From contig CAKQGN010000001.1 of NCBI GenBank assembly GCA_934233745.1, positions 310,001 through 374,000 of the forward strand: a stretch of DNA of 64,000 nucleotides, written 5' to 3'. Shown here piece by piece: positions 42,750 to 50,723 of the stretch. Numbering within the stretch: position 1 is the stretch's first letter; each line of letters opens with the position of its first letter. A program made the translations under genes and the position numbers. The DNA comes from an uncultured Clostridia bacterium (lineage in GTDB: Bacteria > Bacillota > Clostridia > Christensenellales > CAG-917). The notes under the pieces were generated by a model. That model made no database searches. It was given only the letters and a program-made list of their open reading frames with translations, and was not told the origin of the DNA.

Positions 42750-43343
42750 ATGCAAATTGATTTAACAAGTATCACCGATAGACAAATTTTGAATTTGGAA
42801 AAAGCATTGCTTGATTATGAATATATACAAAGTCATTGCCAGAATCCTTGTAATAAGGATTTTCAGGAAGTGTATTATTCTTTTTATTTAAAGGCAAGGT
42901 GGGCACAGATTGGGGGAAAATATGGTTCTAAATGTGGCGCATATTTCAATGTTTTGAATTCAATAAATGGGACAGCGTCATTGGAAGACGTTTTGAAAAA
43001 ATTAATAGTAGCGGGGGTGTCGGATACGTATGAGTGTTCAATAGGCTCAAAATTGTTGCATACAAAAAATCCAAATTCGCCGATTTTTGATTCTAAAGTT
43101 TATAGTTATTTGACAAAAGATGAAGGACTTCAATTGCAATACCGCGAAGCATTAAAAAATGGGCAAACAAAACTTCAACAAATCCAACATGATTGGAACA
43201 TAATAAACGACTGGTATGACAATCTTATAAAAAATGATCCTAGAGGCAAACAATGGATTGCTTGGTTTGACAACAAATTTCCGCAATATAAAGGAATATC
43301 AGATGTGAAAAAGATAGATTTTTTAATCTTTATTTTTAATTAA
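42750..43343 (+). CDS. Uncharacterised protein, possibly helix-hairpin-helix-like
   Basis: A 197-residue protein I cannot assign. YGSKCGAYFNVLNSING and CSIGSKLLHTKNPNSPIFDS, then KVYSYL, recall small proteins of the DNA glycosylase-like helical fold (SKLLHF.NP....P.YDS). The C-terminal third is helical and aromatic-rich (WNIINDWYDNLIKND). AAAGGAG sits before the ATG, 28 bp after the DUF2779 gene, so it is in the same transcript. Its base composition is clearly more A/T-rich than that of DUF2779, hinting at a separate origin. Confidence 0.6.
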   Translation: MQIDLTSITDRQILNLEKALLDYEYIQSHCQNPCNKDFQEVYYSFYLKARWAQIGGKYGSKCGAYFNVLNSINGTASLEDVLKKLIVAGVSDTYECSIGSKLLHTKNPNSPIFDSKVYSYLTKDEGLQLQYREALKNGQTKLQQIQHDWNIINDWYDNLIKNDPRGKQWIAWFDNKFPQYKGISDVKKIDFLIFIFN

Positions 43344-43455
43344 AGCCAATTATACGAGCAGATATATGTTTTGCTATTTGGCACAAAAACAAGGTGTAAG
43401 CCCCCATCGAATATGACTATTTGATGTGGAATAATTAAACAAAAGAGGTGGAAAA

Positions 43456-44184
43456 ATGCTAAAAAACACTCAAATCAACGATTTTATCAATGAAGTTACT
43501 TCTGCTTATAATAAAGCAGCGCATTTGATAACAGAAGACACCATTCGTTCTTTGCTTATCAAAGCTATGAAAGTTCCTGTTTCAGATATTGAAATCGAAG
43601 TGCCATATGTTGTAAATCCGGGAACAAAAACTAATAAAAATAGAAATTATACACCAATAAAAGTGTTGAACTCAACATGGTTTAATAGTGAAAGGAACAG
43701 GGCTGATATTTATTATTCTACGGATGATATGGTGATAGAAGTTAAATATCATAGAGTAACACCATATAGTGACAGTTGTACGACTTCAAAAGCGGGAGAA
43801 GTTTTCAATGATTTAAACAGATTGTCAATGATCGACGCAAAGAATAAGTATTTTGTCTACGTGTTTGATGATGATATGTATAACACATATAACGGAGACA
43901 GGACAAACTATAATGCAACGATTCTCAAAACAACGTTTAACATTGGGGATACTGCCGTGATTGATAATAATTATCCTATCACCTCAACATCTAAGAAAGT
44001 AAAAAATTTTAAGGAAAATGCATTTAAGACTTTCAAAGATAAGTATTCAGATTTTAGTTACTTTAACTACAAAGTTAAATGTGTCTATAACGCAAATATT
44101 GTATCCCAAAAACTGTGGTGTATAATATTGGAAGTTGAAAAGAATAAAATAGTAACAAGCGATTTGGAATTGCAAGGGTGCTAA
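43456..44184 (+). CDS. Putative PD-(D/E)XK nuclease-fold protein
   Basis: A 242-residue protein with a likely restriction-endonuclease core: an N-terminal helix (INDFINEVTSAYNKAAHLIT), RADIYYSTDD followed by MVIEVKYHRVT (D...EVK at about residues 84-98), and a later AKNKYFVYVFDDD strand with acidic end. The C-terminus (FSYFNYKVKCVYNANIVSQ) is beta-rich. It may be an orphan nuclease or the effector paired with the unknown gene upstream. AGAGGTGG precedes the ATG. A terminator follows directly, ending the first transcript of this island. Confidence 0.55.
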   Translation: MLKNTQINDFINEVTSAYNKAAHLITEDTIRSLLIKAMKVPVSDIEIEVPYVVNPGTKTNKNRNYTPIKVLNSTWFNSERNRADIYYSTDDMVIEVKYHRVTPYSDSCTTSKAGEVFNDLNRLSMIDAKNKYFVYVFDDDMYNTYNGDRTNYNATILKTTFNIGDTAVIDNNYPITSTSKKVKNFKENAFKTFKDKYSDFSYFNYKVKCVYNANIVSQKLWCIILEVEKNKIVTSDLELQGC

Positions 44185-44231
44185 TATAAAAAAAACGAGA
44201 GAGCAAAGTTCTTTCGTTTTTTATATTATTA
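44182..44231 (+). terminator. Terminator after the PD-(D/E)XK gene
   Basis: TAATATAAAAAA..ACGAGAGA pairs with TCTTTCGTTTTTTATATTA around GCAAAGT. Long A- and T-runs make it usable from either side. Confidence 0.8.
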
Positions 44232-44270
44232 AATCCCAGTTGTTAAGCATATTATACGATTGCAAGTTTA

Positions 44271-44288
44271 TGTACCATACGCGGTACA
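44271..44288. promoter_or_regulatory. Palindromic operator, site 2 (before AAA ATPase operon)
   Basis: TGTACCATACGCGGTACA: perfect TGTACC/GGTACA half-sites around six bases. It lies upstream of a possible -10 (TATGAT, 44331-44336) and about 290 bp before the AAA ATPase gene. Confidence 0.6.
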
Positions 44289-44339
44289 ATGTTGGGCGAG
44301 ATTTAGTGGATTTTTTTGGGAAGGATGGTGTATGATAAT

Positions 44340-44573
44340 GTTGTAAATCAACCAAATCACACAAACAAATACAAAAACACAACATAATCAATCACAGAAA
44401 CAAACAGGCAATCGACAGCAACGAAAACGCAGCATTGACACACCGACTTTTCAAGGTAGGGGGAGCAAAACACAACAACACCGCACAATCGATTTTGCAT
44501 TGACGGGCAATTTGTAACAATCACAACGACAACTAAAAACAATGTATTATTTCATTAAATTTCGGAGAGAAAA
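44340..44573 (+). other. A+C-rich leader region before the AAA ATPase gene
   Basis: About 200 bases are dominated by A and C (for example CACACAAACAAATACAAAAA), with hardly any self-pairing on the plus strand. It has no gene I can support. As an RNA it would be an unstructured leader; its only interruptions are near 44440-44465 (AAGGTAGGGGGAG). CGGAGAG (44563-44569) is the ribosome site of the next gene. Confidence 0.5.
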
Positions 44574-44575
44574 CA

Positions 44576-46558
44576 ATGAGGTTTTTTAATATTACCATAA
44601 AAGTGAAAGATGCAAAGCAAATCAAGGATTTTAAGCCGGAAGAAGCGGCTTGCGCTAGCGGCAAACTTTTTGAAGAAAATCCGGCGTGTTTTGTCTATGT
44701 TCGCGAAATACGCAAAACCGTGGTCGACGCCATTGCGTGTATTGATTGTGCATGCGATGAAAAGAAATTTGCCAAGACTTTTGCCGAAAAACTTTTTGAC
44801 AACATTGCGGATATCAAGGTTTCCGAGGGGAAAATGTTTGATTTTGTGAACAATATAGGCGATGCGGAGATTGACAGCTATTTGACCGACAGCAGCGCGA
44901 CGATAGACAGATTGGGACTTGGTTTTTTCTATGAAATTTGCCATGGTTCGTTTGACGAACGTATCGTGACGGAACATAAAACCAAAACAAGTGTATACGC
45001 GGATGTAAACAAATACTTTTTGGATGAAGAATACAAGCGCGAACTTGACCGCATTTATGCGAGTAAAACTCTCAAAAAACCGATTGGCAATCCGGCGCAC
45101 TATTTTATGGTGTCCAATGACGACGACGCTCGCATGGCGCGCAATCGCAATCTTGTCTTTTCGCTGTTTCACAAAGGAAGAATAAACACCAAAAAGTACA
45201 CGATAATCGGGCTTAGAGATCGGCGCATTTCAGAATGGCACATCGAACAGTTGTACAGGATAAACGCAGACGGCGTGATAGTCCTGCGCGTCGACGAAGA
45301 TATTTTGTTCGAGAGCGAAGAAAAGTCTTACAAATGGAAGTGGAGTGGCGTTGTCAACATCATAAAAAGATATGCGTCAAGCGTTGTTACGATCATTTCT
45401 ATGGACAATGCGTCTATGAATACGCGCAACAGAATTATAAGCAGCCTACACGGCATTGCGTTGATCAAGTTTTATGATCAAGAATACAAGGGAGAATCCG
45501 CAGTGGATTGCTTTTGCGAGATCGCGCGTCAAAACGGCACAAACGCGCCCGAAAGCGAGATTGAAAAAATCAGAAAATCCGATAGGACGTATTCAAAAAG
45601 AGCGTTGCAGACCATATATAGCGAGTGGCACAACGAGTACGTTGCCACGGTGCAGTTTCCGGAATATGGCGCATATTTCAACGGCAAAAGCGGAGAAGAC
45701 GATACATTGAACGAGAAAAATGCGTATGACAAGTTGTCCGAGATGATAGGGCTTGGCAATGTCAAAAAAGTCATTGACGGCGCAATCAACTATTTCAAGC
45801 TACAAAAGGAATACAAAGAGCGCGGCATTGACTTTGCGCGCCCTGCAATGCACATGGTGTTTTCGGGCAATCCCGGCACGGCAAAGACAACGGTAGCGCG
45901 TCTTTTGGCGCAGATATTGCGAGATAACAAGATTATAAGTCGCGGCGGACTCGTTGAAGTGGGCAGGGCGGATTTGGTAGGCGAATACGTCGGACAAACC
46001 GCGCCCCAAGTCAAGGAGGTATTTAGACGAGCAAAAGGCTCGGTGCTGTTTATTGACGAGGCGTACTCGCTGTTGGACAACAAAAAGGGGCTTTACGGCG
46101 ACGAGGCAATCAACACCATAGTGCAAGAAATGGAAAACGCACGCGACGATGTAATCGTGATTTTTGCAGGGTATAAAAACGAAATGGAAGAGTTTGTAGA
46201 GCGAAATCCCGGTCTTTCGTCGAGAATAGCGTTCCACGTTGACTTTGACGACTATTCTGAGGATGAACTTTTGGCTATCACCAAATTGCTCGCGCGCCAA
46301 AATAGCATCATCATTGATGAATCTTGCGATCAAAAGTTGCTCGATATATACAAAACAGCGCGCCAAAATCCGTCTTTCGGCAACGGCAGATATGCAAGAA
46401 ACGTGCTTGAAAAAGCAAAGCTCAATCAGGCAAGCCGTATAGCGAAGCAAAACATCGAATATTTGTCAAACGAGCAACTGAAGACGATAGTTGCCGACGA
46501 TATAGGCGTAGATGACCAAAGACAAAAACAAACGATAAGTCGACTGGGCTTTTATTGA
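44576..46558 (+). CDS. CbxX/SpoVK-like AAA+ ATPase with large N-terminal domain
   Basis: A 660-residue protein. The C-terminal 280 residues are a CbxX/CfqX-type AAA+ domain: LSEMIGLGNVKKVI, Walker A FSGNPGTAKTTVARLL (about 427-442), GRADLVGEYVGQTA pore region, Walker B GSVLFIDEAYSLL (about 486-498), FAGYKNEMEEF and the NPGLSSRI arginine motif. The N-terminal 370 residues are unlike the usual short ClpN-type leader; the middle (FMVSNDDDARMARNR, ITDRRI-like and ADGVIVLRVDE) may be a degenerate second ATPase. It opens a transcript continuing to 48965. Confidence 0.9.
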   Translation: MRFFNITIKVKDAKQIKDFKPEEAACASGKLFEENPACFVYVREIRKTVVDAIACIDCACDEKKFAKTFAEKLFDNIADIKVSEGKMFDFVNNIGDAEIDSYLTDSSATIDRLGLGFFYEICHGSFDERIVTEHKTKTSVYADVNKYFLDEEYKRELDRIYASKTLKKPIGNPAHYFMVSNDDDARMARNRNLVFSLFHKGRINTKKYTIIGLRDRRISEWHIEQLYRINADGVIVLRVDEDILFESEEKSYKWKWSGVVNIIKRYASSVVTIISMDNASMNTRNRIISSLHGIALIKFYDQEYKGESAVDCFCEIARQNGTNAPESEIEKIRKSDRTYSKRALQTIYSEWHNEYVATVQFPEYGAYFNGKSGEDDTLNEKNAYDKLSEMIGLGNVKKVIDGAINYFKLQKEYKERGIDFARPAMHMVFSGNPGTAKTTVARLLAQILRDNKIISRGGLVEVGRADLVGEYVGQTAPQVKEVFRRAKGSVLFIDEAYSLLDNKKGLYGDEAINTIVQEMENARDDVIVIFAGYKNEMEEFVERNPGLSSRIAFHVDFDDYSEDELLAITKLLARQNSIIIDESCDQKLLDIYKTARQNPSFGNGRYARNVLEKAKLNQASRIAKQNIEYLSNEQLKTIVADDIGVDDQRQKQTISRLGFY

Positions 46559-46573
46559 TTATGGAGAGAAAAC

Positions 46574-47452
46574 GTGAAAAGAAAAAACGATTTGAACGGC
46601 ATCTATAAAGAAGCAACACAAAACGCAGAGTTTTGCAAGAGTGTGGAGAGATTTGCAAACGAGGCTGAAGCGTTGGCATTTGCATATGAAAATGCACCCG
46701 ATAAAAGTGTCGAAATAAATGCACTTATCGGTATACATGGCAGTGAACCCATATTTTGGAATATGTCAAAGCAAAACGTGCTCGCGTCGTGCGACTCGGG
46801 ATACGGTGTTTACTTGTATGGTCACAATTTGCCGATTATGAACATAAGAGAACACTATTCCGCTCAGAAAGTAGGATATTACGTGTTCGTTGGCGACGGC
46901 ACGGTGTGGAACGCGCGATACGACGAGCATTGTATTGCATGCTGCGAATTATACAATGAAAATCAAGACCGGAAAGAATCCGACGAAATTGTACGTAAAT
47001 TGTATATGCTGATGAAAGAGCGTGAGAACATGTCTGACGATGACTTAAAAAATCAAAAGCATATAGAGCTGTTTTTCGTAGGCATCAACGTGCCGAGTGC
47101 CTATGATTTTTATGTGCGTAACAAGTATGAATTTGATGAGATAATCAAAGCAGTGTTTGATGATGGCAACAGATTGAAAATCGGATTGTATTTGTCAGGA
47201 CGTCCGAATTTGTTTGATATGAGCCCTACGAGAGATATGTTTTGGGCGTATCGCAAATCGTTTGACGCAAAACTAATAGGCGTTTGCAGATCAAAATTAT
47301 CGTCTGTGTTGCTGACCGGAAGCGACGTTGCGTATTACGACAAATATAGGTTCGTAAGTCCGCTTATGCCTAGACTGCCGGCAGTGTTTATTCACGGTGA
47401 TAGTATCGAAAACTTGAAGTTCCCGAACACTTGGCAAATAAACAGAGATTGA
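46574..47452 (+). CDS. Uncharacterised protein downstream of AAA ATPase
   Basis: A 292-residue protein with no motif I recognise. It is an alpha/beta protein with several Tyr/Cys-rich strands (SCDSGYGVYLYGHNLPI, YVFVGDGTVW, CIACCELYNENQD) and an IELFFVGINVPSAYDFYV segment; GLYLSGRPNLFDMSPTRD might form a loop near an active site. GTG at 46574 follows GGAGAG by about 7 bases and lies 15 bp after the AAA gene, so it is cotranscribed with it. Adaptor or substrate of the ATPase are guesses. Confidence 0.65.
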   Translation: MKRKNDLNGIYKEATQNAEFCKSVERFANEAEALAFAYENAPDKSVEINALIGIHGSEPIFWNMSKQNVLASCDSGYGVYLYGHNLPIMNIREHYSAQKVGYYVFVGDGTVWNARYDEHCIACCELYNENQDRKESDEIVRKLYMLMKERENMSDDDLKNQKHIELFFVGINVPSAYDFYVRNKYEFDEIIKAVFDDGNRLKIGLYLSGRPNLFDMSPTRDMFWAYRKSFDAKLIGVCRSKLSSVLLTGSDVAYYDKYRFVSPLMPRLPAVFIHGDSIENLKFPNTWQINRD

Positions 47453-47465
47453 AAAGGAGAAAAAC

Positions 47466-48170
47466 ATGACGCTTTATATATCGGGAGATACTCACGGAAT
47501 TTGGGACGTAAACAAGCTCAAAGAACTCAATGCCACCAAGGACGACTATATAATTATATGCGGTGACTGCGGTGTGCTGTGGGACAAAAAGGGGCTTGGC
47601 AAAATGATTGAACTGTACGAGAGCTTCGGCGCAACGGTGTTGTTTGTGGACGGCAATCACGAAAACTTCGATATGCTCAAGGCGTTGCCGATCGTGGAGA
47701 TTTTAGGCGGGCGCGCGCATAAAGTGAGCGATAGAATTTATCATTTAATGCGCGGAGAAGTTTTTGATATAGGCGGCAAGAAAATCCTTGCGATAGGCGG
47801 TGCGGAGTCGCACGATAAAGAGTGGAGATTGGAGCATAAAACGTGGTGGAAAGACGAAGAAATTTGCGAGGCTGATATTCGAAATGCAATGTTTAACCTT
47901 GCAAAATGCGACAATAAAGTTGATATTGTGTTGACACACATACCGCCATCCAGATTTAAGAAACGCATAATCGAAGAACTCACGCAATGCGGAGAAGATG
48001 TGCCTTGCTATCTCGAACCGAAACTTAAAAACACTCAAAGCGAGGAGCTTTTGAAACAAATCGAAAAGGTCGTAGAGTTCAAATATTGGTTTTCGGGACA
48101 CCTGCACACGGACACGCACATAGGCAAATATTATTCGCTTTATGACGACGTTGTGTCGATAAAACTTTGA
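47466..48170 (+). CDS. Calcineurin-like metallophosphoesterase
   Basis: A 234-residue phosphoesterase with SGDTHG (6-11), ICGDCGVLW (31-39), VDGNHENFD (60-68), VLTHIPPSR (about 154-162) and FSGHLHTDTHIG (about 213-224): all five metal-binding blocks are present. This branch is common in phage and defence-linked loci; substrates can be cyclic nucleotides, nucleic acids or phosphoproteins. AAAAGGAG precedes the ATG, 13 bp after the previous gene. It is unrelated in detail to the minus-strand phosphoesterase at 11.7 kb. Confidence 0.9.
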   Translation: MTLYISGDTHGIWDVNKLKELNATKDDYIIICGDCGVLWDKKGLGKMIELYESFGATVLFVDGNHENFDMLKALPIVEILGGRAHKVSDRIYHLMRGEVFDIGGKKILAIGGAESHDKEWRLEHKTWWKDEEICEADIRNAMFNLAKCDNKVDIVLTHIPPSRFKKRIIEELTQCGEDVPCYLEPKLKNTQSEELLKQIEKVVEFKYWFSGHLHTDTHIGKYYSLYDDVVSIKL

Positions 48171-48215
48171 GTTGTGGCGGTGCAACGCTTGCAAAAAAAT
48201 CGGAGGCAATAGCAT

Positions 48216-48965
48216 ATGAAATGGAAAATATGGCTTGACGATATACGAGAATCCCCACAAGATTACGTATGGTGTCGCAGCGTCAACGAATGCAAAAAAC
48301 AAATTGAATTGTGTGAAGCCTTGGATGGTGTCGAGTTGCTCGATATCGACCACGATCTCGGCGAATATTCATCGGACGGCGGTGACGGAATCGCACTTAT
48401 TGATTGGCTTGCAAAGAGAGATACTATGTACCCCATTGCTTTGCACACGCAAAACCCTGTTGGTCGGAACAATATGCTCCGCGCAATCGAGGCATATTAT
48501 AGGTATAAGAATAAACGAGAGGAACAGGCGATGCCATTCGATAGTATTGATGAAAACCCAAAAACACGCGTGTACTACAAGGGCATCTTTTGGATTGTGG
48601 ATGAAAATCATTTAGAAAACAACAATGATTATATTTTCAGAATACCCGTGGATTGCAACGGTAACTTGCTTGATATCGGTTTGTTTTATCCCCTCAACAG
48701 CAAGAGCGGGAGAGGCTACAACCATCGACTGACTTGGCTTACATATGTCAAAAATGAGTTGCAAAAGGGCAAAGAATACAATTATTTTCCGCGCGGACGG
48801 GTGGAGATTAGAAACTCAACGGCAACGATTTTTCTCAATCCCGACATTGCAACAAAGGGAATCCTGGAACACTTATCCGCACAATTTGCGCTTGCCGATC
48901 TTTCGATTAAAGTTGTGTGCGACGGCTCTAAGCATTATAGAAGTTTTTTAGATTTTGACACTTAA
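48216..48965 (+). CDS. Cyclic-phosphate-processing receiver-domain protein (cpREC-like)
   Basis: A 249-residue protein. Residues 1-100 match the receiver-like cpREC family: KIWLDDIRESP (D8, D9), LLDIDHDLGEYSSDGGDGI (D43-D47) and YPIALHTQNPVGRNNM. This family is predicted to process nucleotides or RNA ends with cyclic phosphates in conflict and RNA-repair loci. The C-terminal 140 residues (from about 110; TRVYYKGIFWIVDENH, NHRLTWLTYVKNELQKG, YFPRGRVEIRNSTATIFLN) are an extra domain I do not know. It lies 45 bp after the phosphoesterase gene, with CGGAGGC as ribosome site. Confidence 0.78.
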   Translation: MKWKIWLDDIRESPQDYVWCRSVNECKKQIELCEALDGVELLDIDHDLGEYSSDGGDGIALIDWLAKRDTMYPIALHTQNPVGRNNMLRAIEAYYRYKNKREEQAMPFDSIDENPKTRVYYKGIFWIVDENHLENNNDYIFRIPVDCNGNLLDIGLFYPLNSKSGRGYNHRLTWLTYVKNELQKGKEYNYFPRGRVEIRNSTATIFLNPDIATKGILEHLSAQFALADLSIKVVCDGSKHYRSFLDFDT

Positions 48966-48999
48966 TGTACCGTATATGGTACAAAGTGTGGATTATAAT
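48966..48999 (+). promoter_or_regulatory. Palindromic operator, site 3, with -10 box
   Basis: TGTACCGTATATGGTACA (48966-48983) with perfect half-sites, starting at the base after the preceding stop codon. TATAAT lies at 48994-48999, so the palindrome covers the -35 position, where a bound repressor would block transcription of the next gene. Confidence 0.65.
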
Positions 49000-49032
49000 G
49001 CAATTACAATAAATGATAGGATGGAAATTAAA

Positions 49033-49461
49033 ATGAAAAACCTTCTCACAATCAAAAATATCAACGACCTTTCAAACACTCAAATCGTGGACGCTTTGTT
49101 TGGCGCAATCCAAGACGGAGTGTTGAATGTCGGTTTTGAAAGCGCCGAGGATTATTGCGTGATTGCAGATGATGCCAAGAGTGCAAATATCATTGAGACT
49201 TGCACGATCGATTGCAAAAAAGAAGACTGTGCGCAATTTCTCAAAAGTTTTGACGAGACTCTTGCAAAACTCTCGCAAGTGAAGACGGATAAGATCACCG
49301 GGACGTTTTCAGGTGAAGTGTCCTGCTATATCAAGCGACTTTGCAAACTTATCGAACTCGGCGCACCGCAAATTCTCATTCGCAACGAGCAGATTTCTTT
49401 GCTTATTTATTCGTTCTTGAACGAATACACGTTGCTTAGAGATATAGAGTGCGTCGGATAA
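49033..49461 (+). CDS. Uncharacterised small protein under palindrome control
   Basis: A 142-residue acidic protein: LTIKNINDLSNTQIVDALFG, VLNVGFESAEDYCVIADDAK, then a Cys-containing segment (TCTIDCKKEDCAQFL) and a helical end. No known family. ATG at 49033 has GGAAA seven bases upstream; an ATG four codons earlier sits on its own ribosome site and is less likely. It has its own promoter overlapped by the palindrome at 48966, which makes it a probable target of the WYL regulator. Downstream (49462-49660) are only short hairpins (GAAAGTCGC/GCGGCTTTC at about 49480-49507). Confidence 0.65.
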   Translation: MKNLLTIKNINDLSNTQIVDALFGAIQDGVLNVGFESAEDYCVIADDAKSANIIETCTIDCKKEDCAQFLKSFDETLAKLSQVKTDKITGTFSGEVSCYIKRLCKLIELGAPQILIRNEQISLLIYSFLNEYTLLRDIECVG

Positions 49462-49660
49462 AAATGGGCAATGCTTGTTGAAAGTCGCAAGCAAAGCGGC
49501 TTTCGACAAAAAAAGGGAAACCGACACACTAAAAATAATGTCATATTGTCGTATGGGACGATAGGTTTTTTTCGAAAGTGGCGGCGAGTCGCCGTCTTGC
49601 CACTCAATTTCTCTCACTCCCTGCGCTTGTATGTCATTATAGGGAGAATAGGAGAAACAC

Positions 49661-49852
49661 ATGGAACTTATCAGCCCAGATGCAAAAAATATGCTCGTCA
49701 AACACCAGGAAGAAATCAAAAGAAGCGTGCTTTTGCCATTGTTTATCGATGCTCTCCTTACAGGCGGCATAACGCTGTTCGATGAGGTGCGCTCGCTGCT
49801 TGAAAATTCAGGAATTTGTTTGGATGACTTTGATTTTTCCAAATTGAAGTAA
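49661..49852 (+). CDS. Small hypothetical protein (63 residues)
   Basis: A 63-residue protein (MELISPDAKNMLVKHQEEIK, then a hydrophobic helix VLLPLFIDALLTGG and an acidic end) behind a strong GGAGAATAGGAG ribosome site. I recognise no family. The mid-protein helix is amphipathic rather than a clear membrane span. It is the last gene before the repeat copy at 49910; codon use resembles its neighbours. Confidence 0.6.
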   Translation: MELISPDAKNMLVKHQEEIKRSVLLPLFIDALLTGGITLFDEVRSLLENSGICLDDFDFSKLK

Positions 49853-49909
49853 AACGGCTGTGTTTTTATGAAAAAAGTTAATGATATGGGTGTAGCATTG
49901 TGAGAATTA

Positions 49910-50290
49910 TTGCCTAATTGCTCCGAGTTTTTGTTACCTTTCGGCGTGGCGGTTTAGCACAGAGAAAAGACTATATCAACGGCATAAAAATCTTGTAATA
50001 TTGCTTCAAAAATTATCTCAAATCTAATGCGCATTTTATATGCTTTTTAGTCGTTTGCCTGTTAGACGAGCCGTAGTCTTGATACAAGTGTGACGATTAG
50101 ACGTGCCGTAGTCTTTGATACAAGTGCGCACGCGCGTGCGCGAGGGATTGTTTTGATGCACTTTTTACACAACATTTTTATGCGATTCGTTGACATAGGC
50201 ATCTTGCAATTTGAAATGATATGTTTTTGAGTTTTCTCGGTGCTGCGCCGTCTTGTTGCCGAAAGACAAATAAACTCGGAGCGTATACAA
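49910..50290 (+). repeat. Direct repeat, copy 1 (about 0.4 kb; copy 2 at 63079)
   Basis: Starts TTGCCTAATTGCTCCGAG and ends near CTCGGAGCGTATAC. Nearly identical blocks with 63079-63490 include GGCGTGGCGGTTTAGCACAG and TGTTGCCGAAAG. Inside, the unit TTAGACGTGCCGTAGTCTT-(T)GATACAAGTG occurs twice (50062-50090 and 50097-50126), followed by alternating GCGC bases (50122-50143). Confidence 0.85.
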
Positions 50291-50292
50291 AA

Positions 50293-50526
50293 ATGAAAAC
50301 TCAAATCAAAGATCAAAATCAACTTAATGAACAAAATCAATTTAGTAAGCAGTGCAAAATTAGCGAAGGAAAACGTATTAATGGTCAAATTCTAAAGAAA
50401 TAGTATTTGCTTTATTATCTCGAAGTCACACAACTTTTGAAAGTCAATCGCACAACTATATGGCGCATAAGAACGAGAATACAAGAAAAGTATTATTTAT
50501 TGGGAAACATCAGATTTTTAATTTGA
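50293..50526 (+). pseudogene. Broken small gene with HTH-like second half
   Basis: ATG at 50293 opens a Gln/Asn/Lys-rich frame (MKTQIKDQNQLNEQNQF) similar at its start to the gene at 63495 (MKSQINLQNQN). A TAG interrupts it at 50401. The same frame then reads LEVTQLLKVNRTTIWRIRTR and a LLGNIRF end, like a small excisionase-type helix-turn-helix, up to 50526. It is either one gene broken by an amber codon or two fused remnants. The bases 50527-50603 hold nothing I can identify. Confidence 0.4.
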
Positions 50527-50603
50527 GTGTATATGTGCTGATTTTTAAAAGCGAACGAGAAATACAAAAATGATAAACACAAATATGATTGAAGGAATGT
50601 ATA

Positions 50604-50632
50604 TTGACCTATCGCACAAATTATGATAGTAT
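50604..50632 (+). promoter_or_regulatory. Promoter of the type I restriction-modification operon
   Basis: TTGACC (50604-50609), 17-bp spacer, TAGTAT (50627-50632), about 85 nt before the hsdM start codon. Confidence 0.55.
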
Positions 50633-50723
50633 TTATTATAATATTTAATCATAAACGCGAATGCCGACTCGGCTACGATTTTGCAAATCGGAAAGCAAAT
50701 GTGCAATACAAAGGACAAGAATT

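Noticed and set aside
50062..50126. Possible CRISPR repeats (TTAGACGTGCCGTAGTC units)
   Set aside because: There are only two units per site, with a spacer of a few bases and no cas genes.
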